DNA of 54,909 nt from Sporosarcina sp. (lineage in GTDB: Bacteria > Bacillota > Bacilli > Bacillales_A > Planococcaceae), in assembly GCA_026169375.1 (NCBI GenBank), contig JAPFCR010000029.1:1-54909 (forward strand). Direction: 5' to 3'. This document shows positions 35,006-43,333 of this stretch, piece by piece (positions within the stretch are counted from its first letter, which is position 1; every line of letters starts with the position of its first letter). Position numbers and translations under genes: made by a program. The notes below the pieces were generated by a model. That model ran no database searches. It worked only from the letters and a program-made list of their open reading frames with translations, and was not told the DNA's origin.

Positions 35006-36000
35006 ATAATTTTCCTTCTTTTTACTGCAATTAATTCTGCCACAATGCTGATTGCGATTTCCTCTGGACCATCTGCACCAATTGAAAATCCTACTGGGGT
35101 TCGAATCTTGTTTGGAATTTTTTCTCCTAATAAACGTTCAGTTCTCTTTTGAGAGCCTAATACGCCTAAGTACAGCAATTGCTTATCTTTTAGTGTACTA
35201 AGAAGTTTTAAGTCATATTGAAAGTCGTGCGTCATAATGACAACAGCATCTAAAGGGGAGAAAGTCATATCATCCAATAGCGTTGTAAAGTTTTGGTGGC
35301 GAACAGATAATGCTTCAGGAAAATATTTTTCTTGACAAAAGTTCTCTCGCCAATCAAGTAAATGGACGTCGAATCCAACTTCATGTGCAAATTTTGCTAG
35401 AGGTCTGGCGTCAACTCCTGCACCCAAAATATATAAATCCGTTTTCGGCCATATAAGTTGAATAAAATAGCGACTAGTCCCAAACTTTCTTTCCCCGACG
35501 ACTTCTTGAAAAGGTTGTATACCAATCCATTCCCAATCAACGTCCTCATCCCAAAACCCATTAGAATCTGTGTTTTTGTTTGTAAATGTATAATGAGTCA
35601 AATCGTCTGTGGATTGAATATATAAAACAGGTTCTTTATTCTGTAAAGCTTGTCGGACTCGGGAAAGGGCAGTACGAAATGACTGATCTACGTCCCGAAG
35701 CAGTACATAGACGACTCCATTACAACCCGCACCACGTCCCCAGCCAAGATCATCTTCACTACTCATATCGTACGAAATAAGTTCGGTTTTTCCTGTATGA
35801 AATAGCTTCTTGGCTCTTTTATGTAAATCATTTTCCAGACATCCCCCGCTTATTATACCTACTGGAGATTCTCCTTCCGTAAAAAGCATCCAAGCACCTT
35901 CTTTACGATAGGCAGACCCTTCAACATTCACAATCATCGCCAAGACAGTTGCTTTATTTGTATTCGTCATGTTTTTAATAAGTGTTTCTATTTGTGTCAT
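35002..36000 (-). CDS. XdhC/CoxI family maturation factor (PucA-like)
   Basis: A 332-residue chaperone that binds and sulfurates molybdenum cofactor before insertion into xanthine-dehydrogenase-family enzymes. The N-terminal part has VGIISGGCLENDLHKRAK and GWGRGAGCNGVVYV; the C-terminal Rossmann part has LYILGAGVDARPLAKFAHEVGFDVHLLDWRENF and YLGVLGSQKR. First gene of the two-gene minus-strand unit; divergent from the YIEGIA operon over 193 bp. Confidence 0.9.
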   Translation of the reverse strand: MTQIETLIKNMTNTNKATVLAMIVNVEGSAYRKEGAWMLFTEGESPVGIISGGCLENDLHKRAKKLFHTGKTELISYDMSSEDDLGWGRGAGCNGVVYVLLRDVDQSFRTALSRVRQALQNKEPVLYIQSTDDLTHYTFTNKNTDSNGFWDEDVDWEWIGIQPFQEVVGERKFGTSRYFIQLIWPKTDLYILGAGVDARPLAKFAHEVGFDVHLLDWRENFCQEKYFPEALSVRHQNFTTLLDDMTFSPLDAVVIMTHDFQYDLKLLSTLKDKQLLYLGVLGSQKRTERLLGEKIPNKIRTPVGFSIGADGPEEIAISIVAELIAVKRRKII

Positions 36001-36193
36001 TTTATTCCTGCCTTCCGATTTTACTCTGTATTCAATAAAGAAACTTCTTTAAAATTCGGTTTCATTCTGGATCTAATTGTTTCCTTGTATGAGGTTTTCC
36101 TCTATTCTATCCGTCACTTTAATTTTTTATGCAATGTCTTATAAATTGTTATGTCTTTGGACAACCTATGATTAATTTGAAAGGGGGACAACG

Positions 36194-37066
36194 ATGCAAT
36201 ATTTACTGCCAGTCATCATGGGTGTCTTATTTGGTTTTATCTCTCGACTTACGTTATTGCGTACTGACTTCAGGCAGTATCCGACGTATCCACAAGGAAG
36301 AATCATTCATCTTTCATTTGGATTTATCGCGGCTTTTATTGGGGCAGTTGCAATTCCTGCTGTGTTGGAATCGGACTGGACTGCAGTGACTTTTTTAGGC
36401 TTAGCAGCGACGCAATTTCGTGATGTACGGAAAATGGAACGTGAGACATTAGAGAAAATCGATGAAGATGAACTTGTTAAACGTGGTACTCCATTCATCG
36501 AAGGGATGGCACAAGCTTTTGAAAGTCGTAATTATTTAGTCATGTTCACAGGGCTTGTTACTTCATTATTCTCTGTCTATTCAATATGGCTTGGGATTGT
36601 TAGTGGAATCGTGATGCTTTTTATTGTAAGAAAAAATATGGCCAGCAATGTTCTTTTAACGATTGCTCAGATTTCAGAAGGGAAAATTCATTTTGATGGG
36701 CCTACATTGTATGTCGATACAATCGTAATTAAAAACGTTGGTTTGGAAGAATCACGCAAAGTAATTATGGAGAAGGCAGTAGGGGTAATTGTTACACCTA
36801 ATAATGAAAATAGTATTGTGACATTGTCGCATCTTGGGCAACGCCAAGCAATATTACATCAAGTAGCAACAGTATTAGGAGCATATTTAGATTCTGGGGA
36901 ACCTGCTTTTGTTCCGCTCGCTAAAAGGGATTTAGAAGATGGGCGAATTGCTTTATTTATTATGCCAAGGGAAAAAGATTTTGAACAGATACAAACCGTT
37001 ATAGAGCATGTGCCGATTTTAGATAATGCTGTACGTATGCCAAGAAAAGCAGATAAAGGAAAATAA
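36194..37066 (+). CDS. YIEGIA-type membrane protein
   Basis: A 290-residue protein with two or three membrane helices in the first third (about 3-20, 35-60) and another pair near 112-140. The sequence RGTPFIEGMAQAFESRNYLVM corresponds to the YIEGIA motif region that names this family, found in spore-forming Firmicutes. The C-terminal 150 residues are soluble. I believe the next gene encodes the small partner called the capping complex subunit for YIEGIA. Biological role unknown. It begins an operon that continues into a molybdenum hydroxylase. Confidence 0.75.
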   Translation: MQYLLPVIMGVLFGFISRLTLLRTDFRQYPTYPQGRIIHLSFGFIAAFIGAVAIPAVLESDWTAVTFLGLAATQFRDVRKMERETLEKIDEDELVKRGTPFIEGMAQAFESRNYLVMFTGLVTSLFSVYSIWLGIVSGIVMLFIVRKNMASNVLLTIAQISEGKIHFDGPTLYVDTIVIKNVGLEESRKVIMEKAVGVIVTPNNENSIVTLSHLGQRQAILHQVATVLGAYLDSGEPAFVPLAKRDLEDGRIALFIMPREKDFEQIQTVIEHVPILDNAVRMPRKADKGK

Positions 37067-37084
37067 GTGAGGGAGTGAAATAAT

Positions 37085-37276
37085 ATGAGTGCACAACACG
37101 CAATGATCGTAGCCATTGTCACAACAAAACGGGAACTTTTACAAGGCGGAGGTGCACCTGTTTTTATTGTGGATGATCATAAAGAGTTACAACAAACAGC
37201 ACTAACTCTGGAGAAAATTATGGACGCGGCGACACATGAAGTGAATGCCTCTACACTTATACTCGTAGCACATTAA
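37085..37276 (+). CDS. Small YIEGIA partner (capping complex subunit type)
   Basis: A 63-residue soluble protein, AMIVAIVTTKRELLQGGGAPVFIVDDHKELQQTALTLEKIMDAATHEV (shown in part by its LLQGGGAPVF core). By position, 18 bp after a YIEGIA-type gene, and by size it fits the small 'capping' partner of that protein. GAGGGAG precedes the ATG. Followed 18 bp later by the hydroxylase large subunit, so all appear co-transcribed. Confidence 0.65.
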   Translation: MSAQHAMIVAIVTTKRELLQGGGAPVFIVDDHKELQQTALTLEKIMDAATHEVNASTLILVAH

Positions 37277-37294
37277 TGATAAGGAGGAAGTAAC

Positions 37295-39640
37295 TTGGAG
37301 CAAACAGAAAGGACGAGTGTTGGTCAACCAGAACAAAGAATTGATGCAGTTGAAAAAGCAGCTGGAAAAGTAAAATTTACTGATGATTATCAAGCGCCAG
37401 GAATGCTACATGCCAAGCTCGTAACAAGCACGGAAGCCCACGCTTACTTACAATCGGTTGAAACGGCAGCAGCATGGAAAGTTCCAGGTGTACGGGCGAT
37501 TATTACAGGTGAAACGTTTCCTTTTCATATTGGCCCTATTTTAGCAGACAGGCCACCGCTTGCTTATGAAAAAGTGCGGTATATTGGTGAGCCAGTTGCG
37601 ATCATTGTCGCAGATTCTGACTATCAAGCAAAACAAGCGGCAAGTAAAGTTGTCGTGACCTATAAAAAGCTACCGATTGTTCATAATGTTCAACAAGCAT
37701 TTGAAGCTAGTGCACCCGTTATTCATAACGATTTAGGGGAATATACGAAAATCATCGGTAATGTGTATCCCGTCGCTGGAACAAATATTGCGAGTCGTAT
37801 TAAAATTAGGAAAGGGGATTTCGGTACAGCTTGGAAGAATTGTACTGAAACGATATCTGAAACATATTCTTTTAATTTATCAGATCACGTTGCCCTGGAG
37901 ACAAGAAGTGCAAGAGTTGAAATTAATCCTGCTGGAAAAGTAATTGTTCATGCGTGTACGCAATCGCCTTTTACAATAAAAAAAGTATTTAACCAATTTT
38001 TTAATCTCGATGTAGGAAGTGTCATCGTCCATATTCCAATGGTTGGCGGAGCCTTTGGAGGAAAGGGAACTGTTCAATTAGAACCCCTTGCTTATTTAGC
38101 TTCAAAGGCTGTTGGGGGAAGGCTTGTTAAGTTAACGTTGAGCCGTGAGGAAGATATGACAACCGCCCCGTGTCGGATTGGGTTTGATGCGACTATAAAG
38201 CTTGGGGTCGATCACAATGGAAAATTATTGGCAGGACAATATACGTTTTTAATTGACTCTGGTGCTTATTCAGATCAAGCGGCAGGAATTACGCGCGCCG
38301 CAGCCCTTGATTGTACCGGTCCTTATCATATTCCAAATGTTTGGTGTGATTCTTATTGTATGTATACAAATCATCCGTTTGCAACGTCTTTTAGAGGTTA
38401 CGGTCATCCAGAATTAACATTTGCAGTAGAACGAACAATGGATAAATTAGCCAAAAATCTGAACATGTGTCCAATTGAATTAAGAGAAATAAATACGATT
38501 TTACCCGGACATACGTCACCGACACAGGCGGTTATTACAAAAAATAATATAGGGGACGCTCAAAAATGTATTGCATTGGCAAAAGAAAGAATTGCATGGG
38601 AAGAAGGAGAGCGTCTCGTTGGTGAAAATGGCAAAGTGCGTGCGAAAGGGCTTAGTTTATTTTGGAAAACGTCAACAACCGCAACAAATGCTCAAGCCGG
38701 AGCGATTCTTACTTTCGAAGCAGATGGAAAAGTTAATTTAAACTGTGCTGCGATTGAGCTAGGACAGGGGACGAAGACGGTACTGGGTCAAATCGTTGCA
38801 GAGAAATTAAAAATGAAGTTGGAAGATATTCACGTAACGATGGAAGTAAACACACAATCTGATCCTCATCAGTGGCGTACTGTCGCGAGTAGTACAACAT
38901 TTTTAGCCGGGAGAGCGGTCTATGCGGCGGCCGAAAATGCGATTGGCCAGTTGAAGAAAACCGCTTCAACGGTCTTACAATGTGCTGAAGAAGATTTAGA
39001 AGTTGGCGGGGGGCGTGTTTATTTAAAACCTGATCCGACCTTTGGGGTTGAGATTAAAGAACTTGCGCTTGGTTATAAATTTCCAAATGGTCATTCGATT
39101 GGTGGTCAAATTGTAGGGGTTGGTAAACATATTCAAAGGCATCTAACACCAATGGATAAAAATACTGGTTTTGGAAAACCGGGACCGTGGTGGTCTGTAG
39201 GTGTTCAAGCAGTAGAAGTTGAAATAGATGAACGAGATTTCACGTATAAAATCCTTAAAGCAGTGACTGTATTAGATGGTGGTACAATTATTAATCCGAT
39301 GACCGCCACTCAACAAATGCGAGGCGGCATGTATATGGGGCTTTCGTATGCTGCGATAGAGAAGTTTGTTTTTGATCACAATGAAGAAGTTGAGAATAAT
39401 GATTTACGTCAATACGGCACTTTACGTTACGGTGAGCAACCTGAACAGTATACTGTAGATTTTATTGAAACTCCTGCTGCGGATGGTCCATACGGCGCGA
39501 GAGGCATTGGAGAGTACGGGGTTATTGGTGCACCCGCAGCCTTGGCAAATAGTCTATCAAACGCGCTTCAAGTCGAGTTAAATGAATTGCCATTGGTCCC
39601 TGAATACTTGTGGAAAATGAAAAAGGAGCGTAGGCAATGA
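37295..39640 (+). CDS. Molybdenum hydroxylase large subunit (XdhA/PucD type)
   Basis: A 781-residue molybdopterin-binding subunit of the xanthine dehydrogenase family. Domain 1 (about 15-125) opens with RIDAVEKAAGKVKFTDDY; the Mo-binding part has GGAFGGKG, TSFRGYGHPE, ELGQGTKTVLGQI and the C-terminal ARGIGEYGVIG with the conserved catalytic Glu. The start is TTG after AAGGAGG. It overlaps the FAD subunit gene by four bases. Substrate cannot be decided: xanthine, nicotinate-like, aldehyde and CO-type enzymes share these motifs, though the CO dehydrogenase active-site loop (AYRCSFR) is absent, with TSFRGYGHP in its place. Confidence 0.9.
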   Translation: MEQTERTSVGQPEQRIDAVEKAAGKVKFTDDYQAPGMLHAKLVTSTEAHAYLQSVETAAAWKVPGVRAIITGETFPFHIGPILADRPPLAYEKVRYIGEPVAIIVADSDYQAKQAASKVVVTYKKLPIVHNVQQAFEASAPVIHNDLGEYTKIIGNVYPVAGTNIASRIKIRKGDFGTAWKNCTETISETYSFNLSDHVALETRSARVEINPAGKVIVHACTQSPFTIKKVFNQFFNLDVGSVIVHIPMVGGAFGGKGTVQLEPLAYLASKAVGGRLVKLTLSREEDMTTAPCRIGFDATIKLGVDHNGKLLAGQYTFLIDSGAYSDQAAGITRAAALDCTGPYHIPNVWCDSYCMYTNHPFATSFRGYGHPELTFAVERTMDKLAKNLNMCPIELREINTILPGHTSPTQAVITKNNIGDAQKCIALAKERIAWEEGERLVGENGKVRAKGLSLFWKTSTTATNAQAGAILTFEADGKVNLNCAAIELGQGTKTVLGQIVAEKLKMKLEDIHVTMEVNTQSDPHQWRTVASSTTFLAGRAVYAAAENAIGQLKKTASTVLQCAEEDLEVGGGRVYLKPDPTFGVEIKELALGYKFPNGHSIGGQIVGVGKHIQRHLTPMDKNTGFGKPGPWWSVGVQAVEVEIDERDFTYKILKAVTVLDGGTIINPMTATQQMRGGMYMGLSYAAIEKFVFDHNEEVENNDLRQYGTLRYGEQPEQYTVDFIETPAADGPYGARGIGEYGVIGAPAALANSLSNALQVELNELPLVPEYLWKMKKERRQ

Positions 39641-40473
39641 TTGCATTTGACTTTGAGTATTATGAAGCAACGACTTTGAAAGAAGCAAAAGAGTTGTATG
39701 AAAAAGCGCAAGCAATGGATAAGAAAGTAATGTATTACAATGGCGGAACAGAATTTATCACATTTGCTAGAAAAGGAAAAGCCTATGCAGAGGTTGTGAT
39801 TAATATTAAAAATATTCCCGACTGTAATTTATTGGAAGTCAGAGATGGGACACTCCTCATTGGTGCATCCGTTACATTAAACGCGATTGTAAACGCTGGT
39901 TTTTATCCATTATTAGAGGACGTTGTAAAGCGAATTGCTGATCATACATCTCGGAATAAAATTACAATAGGTGGAAATTTAAATAGTCAACTCATGTATA
40001 AGGAAGCGATTTTACCCTTATTACTCGCAGATGCCAAGTTGGAAATTTTCGGTGAAGAAGGCATTCGTTATGTTCCGGTTCAAGAAGTTTTTAACAAGAA
40101 GCGGACATTAAAACAAGGTGAACTGCTCGTTACCATTCAAGTTGCTACTGAAAATTTACAATTGCCTTCTACTTTTATAAAACGAACAAAAATGTCAAAA
40201 GTCGGTTATCCAGTTGTTTCTGCTGCTGCAATTATAAAAGAAGAACAATTTCGAATTGCTTTTAGTGGTGTTTGCGCTTCGCCATTTCGTTCTGCTGCTA
40301 TTGAGAAAATATTAAACGCATCTGATTTACAAATTGATCAGCGTATTGAAAAAGCGTTAAGAGAAATTCCGGGAAAGATTGTTGAAGATGTAAACGGATC
40401 GTCCGCTTATCGGCAGTTTTTATTGACACAAGTAATGGAGGATATGTATAGAGGATTGGAGGTGGGGAAATGA
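39637..40473 (+). CDS. Molybdenum hydroxylase FAD-binding subunit
   Basis: A 278-residue medium subunit (PucC/CoxM type) that passes electrons from the iron-sulfur centres to an acceptor. MYYNGGTEFITFARKG (about 32-47) fits the first FAD-binding motif, and NKITIGGNLNSQL the TxGGN second motif. The C-terminal CO-dehydrogenase flavoprotein domain follows. Overlaps both neighbours by four bases (ATGA), indicating tightly coupled translation. Confidence 0.92.
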   Translation: MIAFDFEYYEATTLKEAKELYEKAQAMDKKVMYYNGGTEFITFARKGKAYAEVVINIKNIPDCNLLEVRDGTLLIGASVTLNAIVNAGFYPLLEDVVKRIADHTSRNKITIGGNLNSQLMYKEAILPLLLADAKLEIFGEEGIRYVPVQEVFNKKRTLKQGELLVTIQVATENLQLPSTFIKRTKMSKVGYPVVSAAAIIKEEQFRIAFSGVCASPFRSAAIEKILNASDLQIDQRIEKALREIPGKIVEDVNGSSAYRQFLLTQVMEDMYRGLEVGK

Positions 40474-40949
40474 AACTATCAAATGGAAAAGGGAAAATGG
40501 TTGCCCCTCTTCTAATTAATGGTGAAATCCATGATGTCATCGTTCGCTCGGCGGATACACTTTTACCCATTCTAAGAGAACAGCTTGGGCTAACCGGTGC
40601 TAAACAAGCTTGTCAAAACGGGGATTGTGGTGCTTGTACCGTATTAATCAATAATCAGCCATCCCATGCTTGTTTATCGCTCGCGATTGAAACTGTCAAT
40701 CAGTCCATTACAACAATTGAAGGGCTGTCAAATTCACCTATGCAAGAAGCTTTCGTCAACAACTGGGCGATTCAGTGTGGCTATTGTACGCCAGGCTTTA
40801 TCGTAAATAGTCATGCTTTAGTGACAAATCATCCGAATGCAGATGACAACATAATTGAAGAATGGTTACAATCTAATATTTGCCGCTGTACAGGTTACGA
40901 GGAAATAAAAATGGCGGTGAAAAGTGTATTAAAGACGAGTTCTGAATGA
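40470..40949 (+). CDS. Molybdenum hydroxylase 2Fe-2S subunit
   Basis: A 159-residue small subunit (PucE/CoxS type) with two clusters. The plant-ferredoxin-like CQNGDCGACTVLINNQPSHAC holds the first; CGYCTPGF and CRCTGY hold the second. Last gene of the operon YIEGIA - small partner - Mo - FAD - FeS. A terminator lies 130 bp downstream. Confidence 0.95.
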   Translation: MKLSNGKGKMVAPLLINGEIHDVIVRSADTLLPILREQLGLTGAKQACQNGDCGACTVLINNQPSHACLSLAIETVNQSITTIEGLSNSPMQEAFVNNWAIQCGYCTPGFIVNSHALVTNHPNADDNIIEEWLQSNICRCTGYEEIKMAVKSVLKTSSE

Positions 40950-41082
40950 CAGGGAACTCGTTCTTCGATAGAAATATTTTTTCATTTCCCGGGCAACTTT
41001 TTTATTCGACAGGAATCACTAAAACGAAAGGATTTGAGAAGAATTTTAATTCATTTCTTTCAAAAAAAAAGAAGTTGGATAA

Positions 41083-41122
41083 AAAAAGAACGTTCACTCA
41101 TCTAAGAGGAACGTTCTTTTTT
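41083..41122. terminator. Terminator after the hydroxylase operon
   Basis: AAAAAAGAACGTTC / GAACGTTCTTTTTT stem with a 13-base loop. A further 11-bp inverted repeat TAAAGGAAATA / TATTTCCTTTA lies at 41163-41189 without a T-run, and TTTCCCGGG(C/G)AACT occurs twice (about 40986 and 41201). Confidence 0.88.
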
Positions 41123-41271
41123 ACTGAGTAAACTCTATAAATGGTGTAACATAATTGATTTTTAAAGGAAATACTGTTTATTTCCTTTACAATTTGATAT
41201 TTCCCGGGGAACTATTTTTTTCGATAAAAACTTACAATGCTTGTTGAAAAACATATAAAATTAAAAGTTTA

Positions 41272-42177
41272 TTATAAAATATGTTTATCGATTTTTAAAA
41301 TGAGCTCTTCGATTTCAGGCTTACTAATTTGGTCAATTGCGCCAACTTGTTCACCTTTATGACGTAAATCATTTGTAATGAGACTTGAAAAAATAACGAC
41401 TGGTAAAACTTGTAAAACTGAATGATCTTTAATTTTCTTTGTGAAATGATGTCCGTCCATTTGTGGCATTTCAATATCAGTAATGACAAACTGAACATGT
41501 TCTTTGATAGAACCCTTATCTTCGGCAATTTTTTCTAAATAATCATAGGCAAGTTTTCCATTTTCAAAAAAATGAAGATTACTATAGCCAGCTTCCGTTA
41601 GCGTATCGAGTAATAGTTGACGAAGCATAGGTGAATCTTCGGCAATGACAATCTTCTTATTAGAACGCTCTCGCTCTCCTAATTTCTTTATTGTCTCCAC
41701 AGAAAATCCAGTTTCAGGATTAATTTCTAAGACAATTTTTTCAAAATCAAGAAGTAAAATCATACTGTCTTGACGTTTAATAACACCAATAATATTGGAG
41801 TATTCATTTTGATACATATCTGAAGGCTTCTCAATTTGTTCCCATGAAATCCGGTGAATCTGAGAGACACTATCGACCCTAAATACGACTTTTTGTTTGT
41901 TAAATTCAGTTACAATATACTTTTCTTCAGGATTACGATGATCAGCCGATACACCAAGTACTTTCAGCATGTCAATTACAGGAAGAACTTCTCCGCGTAA
42001 TTGTATAATTCCCTCGACATGAGGATGTGCATTTGGAATAAAAGTAATCGGGATTGGTTGAATAATTTCCCTAACTTTCATTACGTTTATGCCAAAAGTA
42101 TTGACGCCAACTTCAAATTCCACAATTTCAAGTTCGTTCGTTCCACTTTCTAGTAAAATACCTTTATGATCTTGCAT
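41272..42177 (-). CDS. cheV: Chemotaxis coupling protein CheV
   Basis: A 301-residue fusion of a CheW domain (about 8-155) and a response-regulator receiver domain (about 175-300). It couples chemoreceptors to the CheA kinase and takes part in adaptation. The start LLESGTNELEIVEF is nearly the CheV consensus; IVIAEDSPMLRQLL provides the acidic pocket, Asp234 in VITDIEMPQMDGH is the phosphorylation site, and SKPE carries the conserved Lys. The ATG at 42177 gives a CheV-like N-terminus; six residues more are possible from 42195. No other chemotaxis genes are in the window. Confidence 0.95.
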   Translation of the reverse strand: MQDHKGILLESGTNELEIVEFEVGVNTFGINVMKVREIIQPIPITFIPNAHPHVEGIIQLRGEVLPVIDMLKVLGVSADHRNPEEKYIVTEFNKQKVVFRVDSVSQIHRISWEQIEKPSDMYQNEYSNIIGVIKRQDSMILLLDFEKIVLEINPETGFSVETIKKLGERERSNKKIVIAEDSPMLRQLLLDTLTEAGYSNLHFFENGKLAYDYLEKIAEDKGSIKEHVQFVITDIEMPQMDGHHFTKKIKDHSVLQVLPVVIFSSLITNDLRHKGEQVGAIDQISKPEIEELILKIDKHIL

Positions 42178-42410
42178 GCACCCCAACCCTTTCATTTCAT
42201 ATAGTCTAATTGTATCACGGAAACAAAGATAGCTGTACTAATAATCATTAAAGTTTTAAGATGAATTTTATCTCGCGTTATAGGGTAGGCCGACTAAAAT
42301 CGCCAAGTCCTTAATTAGCATTTTCTGTACATCAAAGAAGCCTATCTCAAGTCTTAAGTGAAAACGATAAGGCTAGGCGGATGTCTTCATTGATTGTAGT
42401 TTCATTTTAT
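42178..42410. other. Intergenic region upstream of cheV
   Basis: Holds an extended -10-like TGATACAAT for cheV on the minus strand (about 42211-42219). The rest, including AGGCCGAC and AAGGCTAGGC segments, matches nothing I recognise and may be decayed coding DNA. Confidence 0.35.
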
Positions 42411-42548
42411 TTAATTTTCGTGATGCTCTGTTGGTTTTTTACTTAGTGCAAGGATTAAAATGAGTCCTACGATGTAAGCCGCACCGATCCGTTGGTAAAA
42501 ACCAAATGATTCTTTTAACCAAAATACAGTTGCAAGTACATTGACAGT
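42411..42548 (-). pseudogene. C-terminal remnant of an EamA/DMT-type transporter
   Basis: The minus-strand frame encodes about 45 residues, including VFWLKESFGFYQRIGAAYIV and GLILILALSKKPTEHHEN, then a stop. This is the last two helices of a drug/metabolite transporter (EamA type). Upstream, the frame is closed by a stop and no further homology is seen, so only a fossil remains. Confidence 0.65.
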
Positions 42549-42632
42549 TCAATATGATTAAAATTCGCTAGGAGGAGGATGTCGATAGTGTTTGAGAATC
42601 AATAAAATAAGGGATATATCTTTTATCCATAC

Positions 42633-42670
42633 AAAAAACACCAACCATAGGCTTGATAGTGCGGTTGGTG
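42633..42670 (-). terminator. Terminator of the Gln-rich small protein gene
   Basis: Minus strand CACCAACC / GGTTGGTG stem, 16-base loop, T6. Confidence 0.8.
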
Positions 42671-42710
42671 CATGTAGTGTTCCGACGTCTCTTTATAGGG
42701 AAAATATGAC

Positions 42711-43019
42711 TTATCCTTTTTTAAAGCTGTTGTTTCCGCTATTTAATGATTGGATAAGTTGTAAAGTTTGAGCAGCTTGTTCGATTTGTTGACGAACTTC
42801 TTCTAATTGTTGCTGGGTCGTTGTTGGAGATTGTGTAATGGCAATTCCTTGCATTTGATTGATCAGCTGTGTAACTTGTTGTAACTGATTGGATGCTTGT
42901 TTTAAAGCTTGTGTATCTGACATTGAAATCATTTGTTGAATGGTTTGCACTGCTTGATTCATCGCTTGTAACGCTTGTTTTTTCTCTGTTTCAAATTGTT
43001 GTTCATTTGCTTGAGTCAA
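42711..43019 (-). CDS. Gln-rich helical small protein, unknown
   Basis: A 102-residue, soluble, strongly helical and coiled-coil-like protein with about a quarter Gln (for example TTTQQQLEEVRQQIEQAAQ) and few aromatic residues. No signal peptide or membrane helix. It starts with TTG eight bases after AAAGGGG and is followed by a good terminator, so it is a real gene. I do not recognise a family; a spore-coat or stress-type protein is conceivable but unsupported. Confidence 0.7.
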   Translation of the reverse strand: MTQANEQQFETEKKQALQAMNQAVQTIQQMISMSDTQALKQASNQLQQVTQLINQMQGIAITQSPTTTQQQLEEVRQQIEQAAQTLQLIQSLNSGNNSFKKG

Positions 43020-43165
43020 AATGAATACCCCTTTCGTTCAGTAAATTTTATATCAATGTTAGTATGGATTGAATTTTTTCATTTAAACCATATATATAAA
43101 GGGATTGCAATCACTGTATATATAATCAATTTACTCGCAGAAGGTAAAATTATATATTTTTACGA

Positions 43166-43279
43166 ATGAAACCTGAAATGGAGAGTTTACTGGATTATTT
43201 GGGACCGCATCTTTATTATATTTTGTCACTCGTAGGAATTACCTTTCTTATTTTTCTTAGTTTATGGTTGATATTTTAA
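43166..43279 (+). CDS. Possible small membrane protein
   Basis: A 37-residue frame MKPEMESLLDYLGPHLYYIL followed by a hydrophobic segment LVGITFLIFLSLWLIF. It ends just before a terminator. There is no convincing ribosome binding site (only AGAAGGT about 17 bases upstream). Size and layout fit a small membrane peptide, but this could be chance. Confidence 0.3.
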   Translation: MKPEMESLLDYLGPHLYYILSLVGITFLIFLSLWLIF

Positions 43280-43284
43280 AAATG

Positions 43285-43330
43285 AAAAAACGCGGGGAAA
43301 GGAATTGAATGCTTCCTTTACCCGCGTTTA
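43285..43330 (-). terminator. Terminator of the amino acid permease gene
   Basis: AAACGCGGGGAAAGGA / TCCTTTACCCGCGTTT, 16 pairs with one mismatch; T6 on the minus strand. Confidence 0.88.
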
Positions 43331-43333
43331 TCG

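Noticed and set aside
40946..41131. Short frame after the 2Fe-2S subunit gene
   Set aside because: Overlaps the terminator and has no family features.
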